64,000 bases of DNA, taken from assembly GCA_002323245.1 (NCBI GenBank), contig DCPU01000018.1, positions 124,001-188,000 on the forward strand, read 5' to 3'. A program made the position numbers and the translations under genes. This stretch comes from Mariprofundus sp. UBA1536. Lineage in GTDB: Bacteria; Pseudomonadota; Zetaproteobacteria; Mariprofundales; Mariprofundaceae. Positions 1-8,289 of this stretch are shown in pieces. The notes under the pieces are model-generated. The model was given only the letters and a program-made list of their open reading frames with translations, made no database searches and was not told the DNA's origin. Each line of letters begins with the position of its first letter. The first letter of the stretch is position 1.

Positions 1-1
1 G

Positions 2-1159
2 CCGCTTTCGAATAAAGATTTGTTGCTCTACTTACAGCAGCGGGTCAACCAAGATAATGAAGATGGAAAGCCCCAGCTTTTCACTTATCGCAAGAGCTTG
101 AGTAGCCACGATAAACAAGGCGTGTTGCTGCATGTGATTGAAGAAAACTTCTTGGATGTGTTGGTGCGTATTTGCAGCGAATTCCACTTATATCCCATCA
201 CCTTTGTGCCGCTGAGCGCCATTATGCAACAAGAAATGTTCCGCTTTGAAGTGGCGGAAAACGAAGTGATTTTGATGGTGGCTTTATTTGACCATCTCAC
301 CGAAATCTTGGTGGTGCGCGGTGATGGGGAAACACTTTTCTTACGCGATTTGGGTTATGCCACCCATAGTGGAAGCACCGAGCGTATCACCACGGAAATC
401 AAACGTTCGATGCTCTATGCCAATCAACAATTCATGATGCCTGTGCAGCGGATTTGTTTGATTGGTTTGGAAGCAGAGGGTGTGTCTGAGGCTATTAAGG
501 GTGAGTTTGATTTGCCTGTTGAATGCGCCAAAGACAATTTAGAGCAATATTTCTGGGCATATGAAGTGAGCATGCTCTCGCGCACAGTGCCGAATAATTT
601 GTTGCCGCTTAAACATCAATTCAAACGCAGCAGCCGCCAAATGCGTTTAACCACAGCGGGTTTGCTTGCTGCGCTGGTGACGGTGGCGGTGATGATGTTT
701 TTGGAAGTGGAATATTTAGTTTGGTCGGAAAAACCTGAGCCACAGGTGATTGATGTGGCTATGGAAAAAGCGCTTTCAAACCGAGATGCGTTGGCCCATC
801 AAGTGGAAGAGCGGCGCACCATTGATGCGCGCTTGTCGCAACTTACTGCAGGTGAGAATGCACCTGTATCTGCTTGGTTTCTAAGCCAGTTGCCAAGCTT
901 GATTTCTCATCCTTTGGTGCTCAAAGATGTTTGGGTTAAACGCGAAGGTGGCATCTGGAATTTTGTGATTGTCGGTCAATTGCAAGGGGCAGTTTCCGAT
1001 GCGCCTGCAGCTTTAGAAATTTTCGAAAAACACATCCAAGCAGGAGAGATACAAGCCAGGGTCACACGCAGTTGGTCGGAGGGTTGGTTTGATGCCATTC
1101 GTCTTGGCGGCGTGGCGGTGAAAAAGACCGTGGAATTTCGCATTGAGGGCACACTTTAA
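2..1159 (+). CDS. MshI/PilM-PilN-like pilus assembly protein, 5' end missing
   Basis: The reading frame is open to the left edge, so the start lies outside the window; a TTG at 20 is in frame but unlikely to be the true start. The visible 385 residues have an actin-like PilM/GspL-type cytoplasmic part, one membrane helix (about residues 210-232 counted from base 20) and a periplasmic PilN-like tail. This is the arrangement of MshI and GspL, inner-membrane platform proteins of MSHA pili and type II secretion. The stop overlaps the next gene by one base. Three further assembly genes ending in a secretin follow, which supports the assignment. The exact system (MSHA pilus, type IVa pilus or T2SS-like) cannot be fixed without the missing upstream genes. 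Confidence 0.7.
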   Translation, partial: PLSNKDLLLYLQQRVNQDNEDGKPQLFTYRKSLSSHDKQGVLLHVIEENFLDVLVRICSEFHLYPITFVPLSAIMQQEMFRFEVAENEVILMVALFDHLTEILVVRGDGETLFLRDLGYATHSGSTERITTEIKRSMLYANQQFMMPVQRICLIGLEAEGVSEAIKGEFDLPVECAKDNLEQYFWAYEVSMLSRTVPNNLLPLKHQFKRSSRQMRLTTAGLLAALVTVAVMMFLEVEYLVWSEKPEPQVIDVAMEKALSNRDALAHQVEERRTIDARLSQLTAGENAPVSAWFLSQLPSLISHPLVLKDVWVKREGGIWNFVIVGQLQGAVSDAPAALEIFEKHIQAGEIQARVTRSWSEGWFDAIRLGGVAVKKTVEFRIEGTL

Positions 1160-1836
1160 TGAACGCTGAACGCCGCAGGGCTTATCGGCCAGAGCCGCCC
1201 AAACCACCATTGATGATTCGTGTGGATTTGTATTTGAATTATGTCTGGTATGAATTTAAACGCCATTGGTCGATGCGCTTGATTGGGATTGGCGGGCTCG
1301 CGGCAGTGTTGACGATGTTTGTTTGGGTAATGCAAGTGCGCATGCCTATCTTAGAGAGTTATGCTATTAGTCCGCCAACGCTGTCGGATATTCAGGCTGA
1401 AAATGAGAAGCTCAAACACGAATTACAACAACTCACCACGCATGCATCCAATGCGGTGTTTACACAAACCAATCGCAAACTTCTGGATGGTTATACGGGT
1501 TTGTCGCGGTTGATAGAGGCAAGTGGCAATCATGCGACCAAGCTGGGTTTATTGATGCAATACGAGCTGGGTCAACCTGTGCAACAGGGCGGCTCTATCA
1601 GCGATGTCTTTTTGGTGGATATCAAGTTTACCTTTCTGCCAGCGCCTGAGATTGCCATGCCGCAAATTTGGGAAAACATGATGCGCCAAAGCCAATGGAT
1701 GCTTGAAAATAAAGATATGTACCAAATGCAAAGCAGCCACATGGTTGGCGATGGTCGGCGCGTGCTCAGTATGCAGCTTGGTATGCAAGTGCGTATGAGC
1801 CAAGACCATATCTTGTTTATCAAGGCCGCATTATGA
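1159..1836 (+). CDS. MshJ/PilO/GspM-like inner-membrane assembly protein
   Basis: A 225-residue bitopic protein with a basic, proline-containing cytoplasmic N-terminus, one membrane helix at about 40-60, a coiled-coil stretch at about 76-95 and a periplasmic domain. Size and topology match MshJ, PilO and GspM, which pair with the PilN/GspL-type partner in the inner-membrane alignment complex. Its ATG shares a base with the upstream stop, and its own stop overlaps the next ATG (ATGA), so the four genes are probably translationally coupled. Sequence identity to named members is weak, so the call rests on topology and gene order. Confidence 0.6.
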   Translation: MNAERRRAYRPEPPKPPLMIRVDLYLNYVWYEFKRHWSMRLIGIGGLAAVLTMFVWVMQVRMPILESYAISPPTLSDIQAENEKLKHELQQLTTHASNAVFTQTNRKLLDGYTGLSRLIEASGNHATKLGLLMQYELGQPVQQGGSISDVFLVDIKFTFLPAPEIAMPQIWENMMRQSQWMLENKDMYQMQSSHMVGDGRRVLSMQLGMQVRMSQDHILFIKAAL

Positions 1837-2333
1837 TGAAAAATATACTTAATAATCCTTTGGTGGTGGCTTTGCTGGCGATGGTCGCTGTGGGTGTTGT
1901 TTATATGCAGGTGCTTGATCCAATTTTGCATAGCCCCAATCAATTGGCCTCGCTAAATGCTGAATTTACAGATGCAGTGAATGAGCCAAACCATGCAGTT
2001 AGCGATACCAAAGCAAACTTTGGTTGGTCGCCAGCTATGTTTAATAGCGATCCTTTTGCTTCGCGCCAGAGCTTGGGAAACGGTCAACTAGGCCAGTCTC
2101 AGAAAACTTCGGCAGAACAAGAAGCTGAAAACATTTATAAACTTTCAGCGATTTTAATTGGTGCCAAACAACCCATGGCTTGGGTGGGTGGCAAGCTGGT
2201 GGGCATTGGTGATGTGGTTGGCGATATGCGTGTTGCCGCCATTGAAACAGAGCTGGTGCTGCTTCGCGGTAAAAAGGGAAAACGTATTTTGAAGCTATCG
2301 TCGGCGATGGCAGGAGGAAGTCACCATGAATAA
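1833..2333 (+). CDS. MshK/PilP/GspC-like pilus assembly protein
   Basis: A 166-residue protein with a short cytoplasmic tail, one membrane helix (about 9-27), a low-complexity periplasmic linker rich in Ser, Gln and Glu, and a small C-terminal beta domain containing AWVGGKLVGIGD. This resembles the homology region of GspC/PilP, which links the inner-membrane complex to the secretin. It lies directly before the secretin gene, as expected for MshK-MshL or PilP-PilQ. It overlaps the upstream gene by ATGA and the downstream gene by 8 bases. Two adjacent ATG codons (1833 and 1836) are possible starts. Confidence 0.6.
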   Translation: MMKNILNNPLVVALLAMVAVGVVYMQVLDPILHSPNQLASLNAEFTDAVNEPNHAVSDTKANFGWSPAMFNSDPFASRQSLGNGQLGQSQKTSAEQEAENIYKLSAILIGAKQPMAWVGGKLVGIGDVVGDMRVAAIETELVLLRGKKGKRILKLSSAMAGGSHHE

Positions 2334-3819
2334 ATGGTTGAACACATCTTTACACGGAAAAAATACCGGCACGGTTGTGCTGGTAACATTGTTGACGCTC
2401 ACCTTGGCTAGTTGTAGCTCAGGGCCAAAGAAAAACACCAGCCGCATCCATTCGCCTGAACCACTGATTGAAGTGGCGCAGGAAAATTTACCAACAGTGG
2501 CCTTGGCAGAAAAAGCACCAATTCAAATGCCCTTACCCATAAAAGAAGAGGCAACCTACAATTTTAAAGCCCAGCAAATGCCAGTGAAAGATGCCATGGC
2601 CATGTTTGCTAAAGCTTATCAGCGCAGCGTGATTATCGACCCTGATGTGAGGGGCACAGTGGATGTGCAGTTTAGTGGTTTGACCTTTAGCCAAGCTATG
2701 GATGCCTTGCTGGGTTCCTTGGGTTTATACTGGGAAGAACGCGGTCATATGCTGCATGTCAGCGAATATCGCACCCGCACCTTTCAGCTCAATTACATTC
2801 GTATGAGTCGTGGTGGTTCGGGTTCTAGCCAAGCATCGGTGACCTCCAGCGGCAGCGGTGGGCAAGTCGGGGCGATGTCGATTTCCAACCAAGACCAAGT
2901 CCAATTTTGGGCGGAGTTGGAAGGTCAGCTGAAATCCATGCTCTCCAAAACGGGTCGTTTGGTGATTAATCGTTTGTCGGGCACCATCCAAGTGAATGAT
3001 AAGCATAGGCATATCGTAGAAATTGAGCAGTTTATTGAAGACATGCAAACCGCTTTGCATCGCCAAGTGGAAATCGAGGCGCGGATTGTAGAAGTCACGC
3101 TTTCTGATGATAAAAACTTGGGTGTGGACTGGAGCAGGGTGGCATCCACTGGCGTGCTCAACCTTGATGGGGCTTTAAGCACATCATTGGCTACAGCTGC
3201 TGCTGGCACTGTGCCTTCAATTACTGCCACGCTCACAGGGCAAACCAATGGCAAAACAGGGCAAGTTTCGACCATTATCAATGCCCTTAAAGAGCAGGGC
3301 GAAGTGAATGTGTTATCCCAACCCAAACTCCTGGTGCTTAATAACCAATCTGCGATGATTAAAGTGGGCACCGATCAACCGTTCTTTAGCCAAACCACGA
3401 CCCCTGGCACAGGCGGCTCAGCGCCGACAGTGACTGAAGAGGTGCGCGTTGTCACTGTGGGTTTGGTGCTGGCTGTGACCACGCAGATTTCTAACAATGG
3501 GTGGGTGATGCTGGATGCAGCACCCATTATTACGCGCCTTTCAGGCACAGTGACATCCTCGCTTGGCTCAACTGCGCCAGTACTGGATATCAAGCAAACA
3601 TCCACGCTTGTGCGCCTTAAAGATGGCGAAACAGTGATGATTGGTGGCTTGATTCAAAATGAAAACAGCAACAACGATAGGCAAGTGCCGCTTATGGGTG
3701 AGCTTCCATTTATTGGTGGTTTATTCTCAGGCACCTACCAACAAAAGAAACGCAGCGAATTGGTGATATTCTTAACGCCAAGGATTGTCGATTCTAAGGG
3801 TTCTGGCACTGCGTTATAG
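2326..3819 (+). CDS. mshL: Outer-membrane secretin lipoprotein, MshL/PilQ type
   Basis: A 497-residue secretin that should form the outer-membrane pore for a pilus. The N-terminus is a lipoprotein signal with lipobox LASC and Cys30 as the lipidated residue. A secretin/TonB short N-terminal domain (about 74-150) follows. After a Ser/Gly-rich stretch comes a second N-domain and then the secretin core, which begins near VEIEARIVEVTL and ends with ELVIFLTPRIV close to the C-terminus. A strong ribosome-binding site (GGAGGA) precedes the ATG. It is the last gene of the assembly operon and is followed by a convergent gene 58 bases away. The short single N-domain form is more like MshL than full-length PilQ, which usually carries AMIN domains; none is visible here. 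Confidence 0.8.
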   Translation: MNKWLNTSLHGKNTGTVVLVTLLTLTLASCSSGPKKNTSRIHSPEPLIEVAQENLPTVALAEKAPIQMPLPIKEEATYNFKAQQMPVKDAMAMFAKAYQRSVIIDPDVRGTVDVQFSGLTFSQAMDALLGSLGLYWEERGHMLHVSEYRTRTFQLNYIRMSRGGSGSSQASVTSSGSGGQVGAMSISNQDQVQFWAELEGQLKSMLSKTGRLVINRLSGTIQVNDKHRHIVEIEQFIEDMQTALHRQVEIEARIVEVTLSDDKNLGVDWSRVASTGVLNLDGALSTSLATAAAGTVPSITATLTGQTNGKTGQVSTIINALKEQGEVNVLSQPKLLVLNNQSAMIKVGTDQPFFSQTTTPGTGGSAPTVTEEVRVVTVGLVLAVTTQISNNGWVMLDAAPIITRLSGTVTSSLGSTAPVLDIKQTSTLVRLKDGETVMIGGLIQNENSNNDRQVPLMGELPFIGGLFSGTYQQKKRSELVIFLTPRIVDSKGSGTAL

Positions 3820-3877
3820 TTTCTTTTGAGTATTTTTTAATTTGAGCAATCATTTTGATGACGAAAATACATGCCCA

Positions 3878-4684
3878 TCAAGGGACAATCACACCAAAGG
3901 CAAAGGGTGATTTGGCATCACCGATATGGATGGTGTGGGTGCCGGGGGTGAGCAGAACGCTATCTTTGGTAAGCCCCTCATTTTTTTTACCATCCACCCA
4001 CGTGCCCAAGCGTGAGTCTTGGTCCACCAAATACATATCCTTGCCGCGTTTTTCGATACGGCAATGCTGACGCGAAACCACATAGGGGGAGATATCATGA
4101 ATATCAAGGTGATTGCGGCTGCTGCCGCCAAAAAACCAAAGGTTGGATGGCTGATGTTTACTGTAGCGGCCGATACGATAAGGGAAGCTATCAATCATCA
4201 CTACAGCCAAATCATCCAAGGCATGTTTGGCGGGTTCAGTAAGGCCTGATATGGCGATGGCGCCAGCTTTGACAGCAAAATCTTTGTTGCCCTCAGCAGA
4301 AAATCCTGCCACACGATTTTCCAATTCCATCACCCGCTTGGTGAGGCCAGATAAACGACGAAACCACGAATGCAACACCACCTGCACTGAGCTGGCATCG
4401 GTTTGCATCACTTCCAAAAGTTGATCTTTGCTTAATACTCGCACCTGCACATCTTCGCTGGCGCGCACCGTAGCGGAATTGGCAGCGCCATCAAACATAC
4501 TGAGTTCGCCAAAGGTTTCGCCTTCGCCAAGTTCTGCGAGCAATACTTCCATCTTGGGGCGAGGGCAACGTGTGACGCTGACGCGACCAGAGAGAATGAT
4601 ATACACATCATCACTAAATTCGCCCTCATGAAGAATCACTGTGCCTTTGGGGAATTTGCGTATGGATGAGTGGTTTTCAAGCAT
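3878..4684 (-). CDS. Cyclic nucleotide-binding domain plus FHA domain protein
   Basis: A 268-residue soluble protein. Residues about 8-115 form a Crp-type cyclic-nucleotide-binding beta barrel, with the phosphate-binding-cassette-like stretch GETFGELSMFDG. The C-terminal third (about 175-260) is an FHA domain with IGR, SRQH and an LGTWVDG loop, the residues that normally bind phosphothreonine. No DNA-binding helix-turn-helix follows the cNMP domain, so this is probably a signalling adaptor and not a transcription factor. I chose the ATG at 4684 because AAGGA lies five bases upstream; an in-frame start ten residues earlier lacks such a site. The gene is monocistronic, convergent with the secretin gene and divergent from the FIST gene. 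Confidence 0.8.
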   Translation of the reverse strand: MLENHSSIRKFPKGTVILHEGEFSDDVYIILSGRVSVTRCPRPKMEVLLAELGEGETFGELSMFDGAANSATVRASEDVQVRVLSKDQLLEVMQTDASSVQVVLHSWFRRLSGLTKRVMELENRVAGFSAEGNKDFAVKAGAIAISGLTEPAKHALDDLAVVMIDSFPYRIGRYSKHQPSNLWFFGGSSRNHLDIHDISPYVVSRQHCRIEKRGKDMYLVDQDSRLGTWVDGKKNEGLTKDSVLLTPGTHTIHIGDAKSPFAFGVIVP

Positions 4685-4859
4685 GATATTCCTTATAAAA
4701 CATGGGATTAACAAAGGATGAGCAGGGCTAGCTTAACCGAAGTAAAAAGCTTGAAAAGGTCTTTGGCAAAGCGTTTGAAAAGTGGCTTGAGAATTGCTAC
4801 TTCTATAAAGCTTTGCACAAGTGTTTGTTATAGCAAAAACAAGATTCAGGAGTTGGTTT

Positions 4860-5993
4860 ATGAAGCTCGATACCCTTAAATTTGATGGCGAATGGGAATA
4901 TATCCAACACCATATTAGTAATCCTGAGCAAGCGGCGATTGTATTTGTCTTTGGCGACTCTGAAACACTGCAAGCGGGCAAAACTTTTTTGGCCTTAAAA
5001 GCGATGTATCCACAAGCAGAAATCGTTGGCGCCTCATCATCGGGTCATATTCTTGGTACTGAGCTTTCCAGTGCGCCAGTGGTTGCCACAGCTGTAAAGT
5101 TTAGCAAAGGCAGTGTTGCTGTGGCCACCCTGCACTTTCAAGCAGGCGATGATATTCAAACGTTATCCAAAGATTTAATTGGCCAATTGCCGCAAGAAAA
5201 GCTCAAGCATGTGTTTGTGCTTTCCGATGGCACGAATGTGAATGGTTCGGCTTTGGTGCGCGGCATCAATGACTTGGGTGGTGCTTTTTCGGTGAGTGGG
5301 GGTATGGCAGGCGATGGTGATCGTTTTGTCAAAACATGGGTGGTGGCCAATGCACCGGCTACTGATTTTTGTATTACGGCTGTGGGATTTTATGGCGATG
5401 ACTTGGAAATCAGCACGGGCTGTTATGCAGGCTGGAGCCCCTTTGGTGCCAATCGTATTATCACCAAGTCGGATGCTAATGTGCTTTATGAGCTTGATGG
5501 CAAGCCAGCGCTGGAATTGTATAAAACATATTTGGGTGATTTTGCCAAAGATTTGCCATTAAGTGGCTTGCGCTTCCCATTAAACATTCGCGCCAATGAA
5601 AATGAGCCGGAAGTGATTCGCACTTTGCTATCAATTGATGAGAAAACACAAAGTATTACCTTTGCTGGCGATGTGCCCGAAGGCTATATGGCCAGACTGA
5701 TGAAGCCGAATATTGATGATTTGATTGATGGGGCAGGATTGGCCGCAGAAGATATACGCAATATCAATCATAACACTGCGCTGGGTTTGGTGGTGAGTTG
5801 TGTCGGTAGGCGCGCAGTGATTCAGCAAATGATTGAAGAAGAGCTCGATGTGATTGAAGACGTGCTGGGTAGTAATGTGTTTCTTACTGGTTTTTACTCT
5901 TACGGCGAAATTGCACCATTCAAGGCAACCCCGCATCGCTGTGAATTGCACAACCAAACCATGACCTTAACGGCGATTTACGAGCGCGTATAA
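4860..5993 (+). CDS. FIST domain sensory protein
   Basis: A 377-residue protein with the FIST N-domain (about 25-220; includes IVGASSSGHILG and the SGGMAGDGD loop) and the FIST C-domain (about 225-360; ends with GFYSYGEIAPF). FIST is a ligand-sensing module found with kinases, chemoreceptors and cyclases, and amino-acid-like ligands have been proposed for it. There are no membrane segments. The ATG at 4860 has AGGAG upstream; an earlier in-frame start (4821) does not. The stop overlaps the start of the PAS-GGDEF-EAL gene (TAATG), so the FIST protein is probably a dedicated input to that c-di-GMP enzyme. That partnership is inference from coupling. Confidence 0.85.
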   Translation: MKLDTLKFDGEWEYIQHHISNPEQAAIVFVFGDSETLQAGKTFLALKAMYPQAEIVGASSSGHILGTELSSAPVVATAVKFSKGSVAVATLHFQAGDDIQTLSKDLIGQLPQEKLKHVFVLSDGTNVNGSALVRGINDLGGAFSVSGGMAGDGDRFVKTWVVANAPATDFCITAVGFYGDDLEISTGCYAGWSPFGANRIITKSDANVLYELDGKPALELYKTYLGDFAKDLPLSGLRFPLNIRANENEPEVIRTLLSIDEKTQSITFAGDVPEGYMARLMKPNIDDLIDGAGLAAEDIRNINHNTALGLVVSCVGRRAVIQQMIEEELDVIEDVLGSNVFLTGFYSYGEIAPFKATPHRCELHNQTMTLTAIYERV

Positions 5994-8266
5994 TGCATAG
6001 ACTTTTAAAGCGGCAGCTACAACGCATCTATGGTAAAGATTATGTGCGCGAACAAGCTTCGGAAAAAGAGCAGCAATTGTATGCCCAGATTGAAGAAACT
6101 TACGTCATGCATGGTCAGGAGCGAAAGTTTTTAGAGCACACCATTGATGTGAATACGATGGAGCTTAATGAAAAGAACCAAATCATGAGCGAAGCCATGG
6201 CTACGCTGGCGGCAGGGCAAAGGCTGAATAATACAGGTAGTTGGAAGCTGGATTTAAGCACTAAAACCATGGAATGGTCCGATGAGTTGTATCGTATTTT
6301 TAACGCTCAGCCTGGCGCTTTTGCTCCAGATATGATGTACGCTTTATCGCATGTGCATCCTGAAGATACGATGCTTGTCGATAGTGAAATGGAGCAAGTC
6401 ATGCAGGCGGGTAAGTTTGAAACCAACTACCGCTTAAAGATGGAACCAAGCGAAATCAAATATGTGCACGATTACCGTGAGCTTATTTTGGATGCGGCGG
6501 GTAATCCCAAAGCAGTGCAAGGTATCATTCAGGATGTAACCAAAAAACATCAAGCTGAAATCCAACTGAAACTATACGCCGATGTGTTTCACAACGCCGG
6601 TGAAGCCATTTTACTCACCGATGAAAAACGCAGGATTATTGCTGTGAATCAAACATTTACTGAGGTTACGGGATACACCATCGATGACGTGTATGGTTTG
6701 GGCACAGAAATGTTGTCGGATGGTGAGGTGTTACGCCGTGATTTTATAGCCATGTCATTAGCATTACAAAAAGAAGGTTTTTGGTCGGGGGAGACACAAG
6801 CCAAGCATAAAGATGGCCGTGTTTTCCCAGCTCGCATGTCCATTTCCGTGAGTCGAGATTACACCGGCGCAATCACCAATTACATTGGAATTTTTGCGGA
6901 TATTGCCGAAATGAAAAAGGCGCAAGAACGCATTCATTATCTCGCCCATCACGATACGCTGACGGGTTTAATCAATCGTCATAGTCTTGAAGATCGCTTG
7001 GAACAAGCACTGTTAATTTCGCATCGCCGTTCGGAGAAAATGGCTGTGATGTTTATGGATATGGATAGATTCAAATTGGTTAACGATACACTTGGTCATC
7101 AAGCTGGCGATGAGATGCTTATTGAAATTGCCAAACGCATTCGTCAAAACACCAGAGAATCCGATATTGCTGCCCGTATTGGTGGTGATGAGTTTGTGCT
7201 TGTGCTCATGGATGTGTCTGATGCTTTGGTTGTGGCTGATATGGCGCAGAATCTAGTTGATGTGCTATCTCGGCCCTATAAATTGCAAGGTAAGTCTGTC
7301 AACTCTAGCCCCAGTATTGGTATCGCGATTTACCCTCAAGATGGTTTGATGTGCGATGCTTTGATGAAAAATGCTGATAGCGCGATGTATCATGCCAAAG
7401 AATTGGGACGTAATGGTTATCAATTTTTTACCGAAGCATTAAACCAAGTTGCCAAAGAGCGGAGAGAGCTGGAGCATGATTTACGTGAGGCTTTAGCCCA
7501 CGAGCAATTTACCTTGGTGTATCAACCGCAAATTGATACCAAAAAACAAAATATTTATGGTGTGGAAGCATTGATTCGTTGGTTTCACCCTACGCGTGGT
7601 TTTGTCATGCCGGATGTGTTTATTGGTATTGCTGAGCAATCGAAGCTGGTGGTGCCTTTGGGTAATTGGGTGCTCGAAGAAGCTTGTCGCCAACATCAAG
7701 CTTGGAAGAAGGAATTTGGCCAAAGCGTGCGTATTGCAGTGAATATTTCCGTGCAGCATTTGCTCTCATCCGATTTGGTGGAAAATATTGCAATTTTATT
7801 ACGGAAGTACGATGTTGAAGTGGGTAAATTATCCATAGAAATCACTGAAACAGCGGCCATGATTGATCCTGACTTAGCTATTTCCCAGTTGCATGCCATA
7901 CGTTCACTGGGTGTGGATTTGGCCATTGATGATTTTGGCACGGGCTACTCATCGTTAGTCTATCTTAAGTCCATGCCTATTGACACCCTCAAGTTGGATA
8001 GAACCTTTGTCAGCGAGATTGGTAAACATGGTCATGATGCCGAAATTTGTGCTGCTACCTTAGCGTTAGCACATACCTTGGGTTTGAGCGTGGTAGGAGA
8101 AGGCGTAGAAACCTTGGATCAACAACAATTCTTGATGCAGCGCGATTGCGAGGTGTTGCAGGGTTATTTTTATAGCCGCCCATTGTCGGTGACTGATGTT
8201 GAGGCGTTTATGTTTACCGATGAAAATGTCGCCGACATTCAGAAAAAATTAAGCACAAAAAACTAG
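5993..8266 (+). CDS. PAS-PAS-GGDEF-EAL bifunctional c-di-GMP enzyme
   Basis: A 757-residue cytoplasmic protein. An N-terminal helical region (1-75) likely forms a coiled coil, followed by two PAS domains (about 78-188 and 194-310), a GGDEF domain and an EAL domain. The cyclase signature is intact (GGDEF at 397-401) and is preceded by an RxxD inhibitory site (RESD) at the usual five-residue distance. The phosphodiesterase signature is intact too (EAL at 525-527, DDFGTGYSSL further on). It could therefore both make and degrade c-di-GMP; which activity dominates cannot be read from sequence. The start codon overlaps the FIST stop, implying co-translation. Confidence 0.92.
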   Translation: MHRLLKRQLQRIYGKDYVREQASEKEQQLYAQIEETYVMHGQERKFLEHTIDVNTMELNEKNQIMSEAMATLAAGQRLNNTGSWKLDLSTKTMEWSDELYRIFNAQPGAFAPDMMYALSHVHPEDTMLVDSEMEQVMQAGKFETNYRLKMEPSEIKYVHDYRELILDAAGNPKAVQGIIQDVTKKHQAEIQLKLYADVFHNAGEAILLTDEKRRIIAVNQTFTEVTGYTIDDVYGLGTEMLSDGEVLRRDFIAMSLALQKEGFWSGETQAKHKDGRVFPARMSISVSRDYTGAITNYIGIFADIAEMKKAQERIHYLAHHDTLTGLINRHSLEDRLEQALLISHRRSEKMAVMFMDMDRFKLVNDTLGHQAGDEMLIEIAKRIRQNTRESDIAARIGGDEFVLVLMDVSDALVVADMAQNLVDVLSRPYKLQGKSVNSSPSIGIAIYPQDGLMCDALMKNADSAMYHAKELGRNGYQFFTEALNQVAKERRELEHDLREALAHEQFTLVYQPQIDTKKQNIYGVEALIRWFHPTRGFVMPDVFIGIAEQSKLVVPLGNWVLEEACRQHQAWKKEFGQSVRIAVNISVQHLLSSDLVENIAILLRKYDVEVGKLSIEITETAAMIDPDLAISQLHAIRSLGVDLAIDDFGTGYSSLVYLKSMPIDTLKLDRTFVSEIGKHGHDAEICAATLALAHTLGLSVVGEGVETLDQQQFLMQRDCEVLQGYFYSRPLSVTDVEAFMFTDENVADIQKKLSTKN

Positions 8267-8289
8267 CAACACAACTTTAGATCTGCAGA

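Noticed and set aside
2725..3066. Antisense frames over the secretin gene
   Set aside because: The secretin is full length with all domains; the antisense frames have no start signals or recognisable folds.
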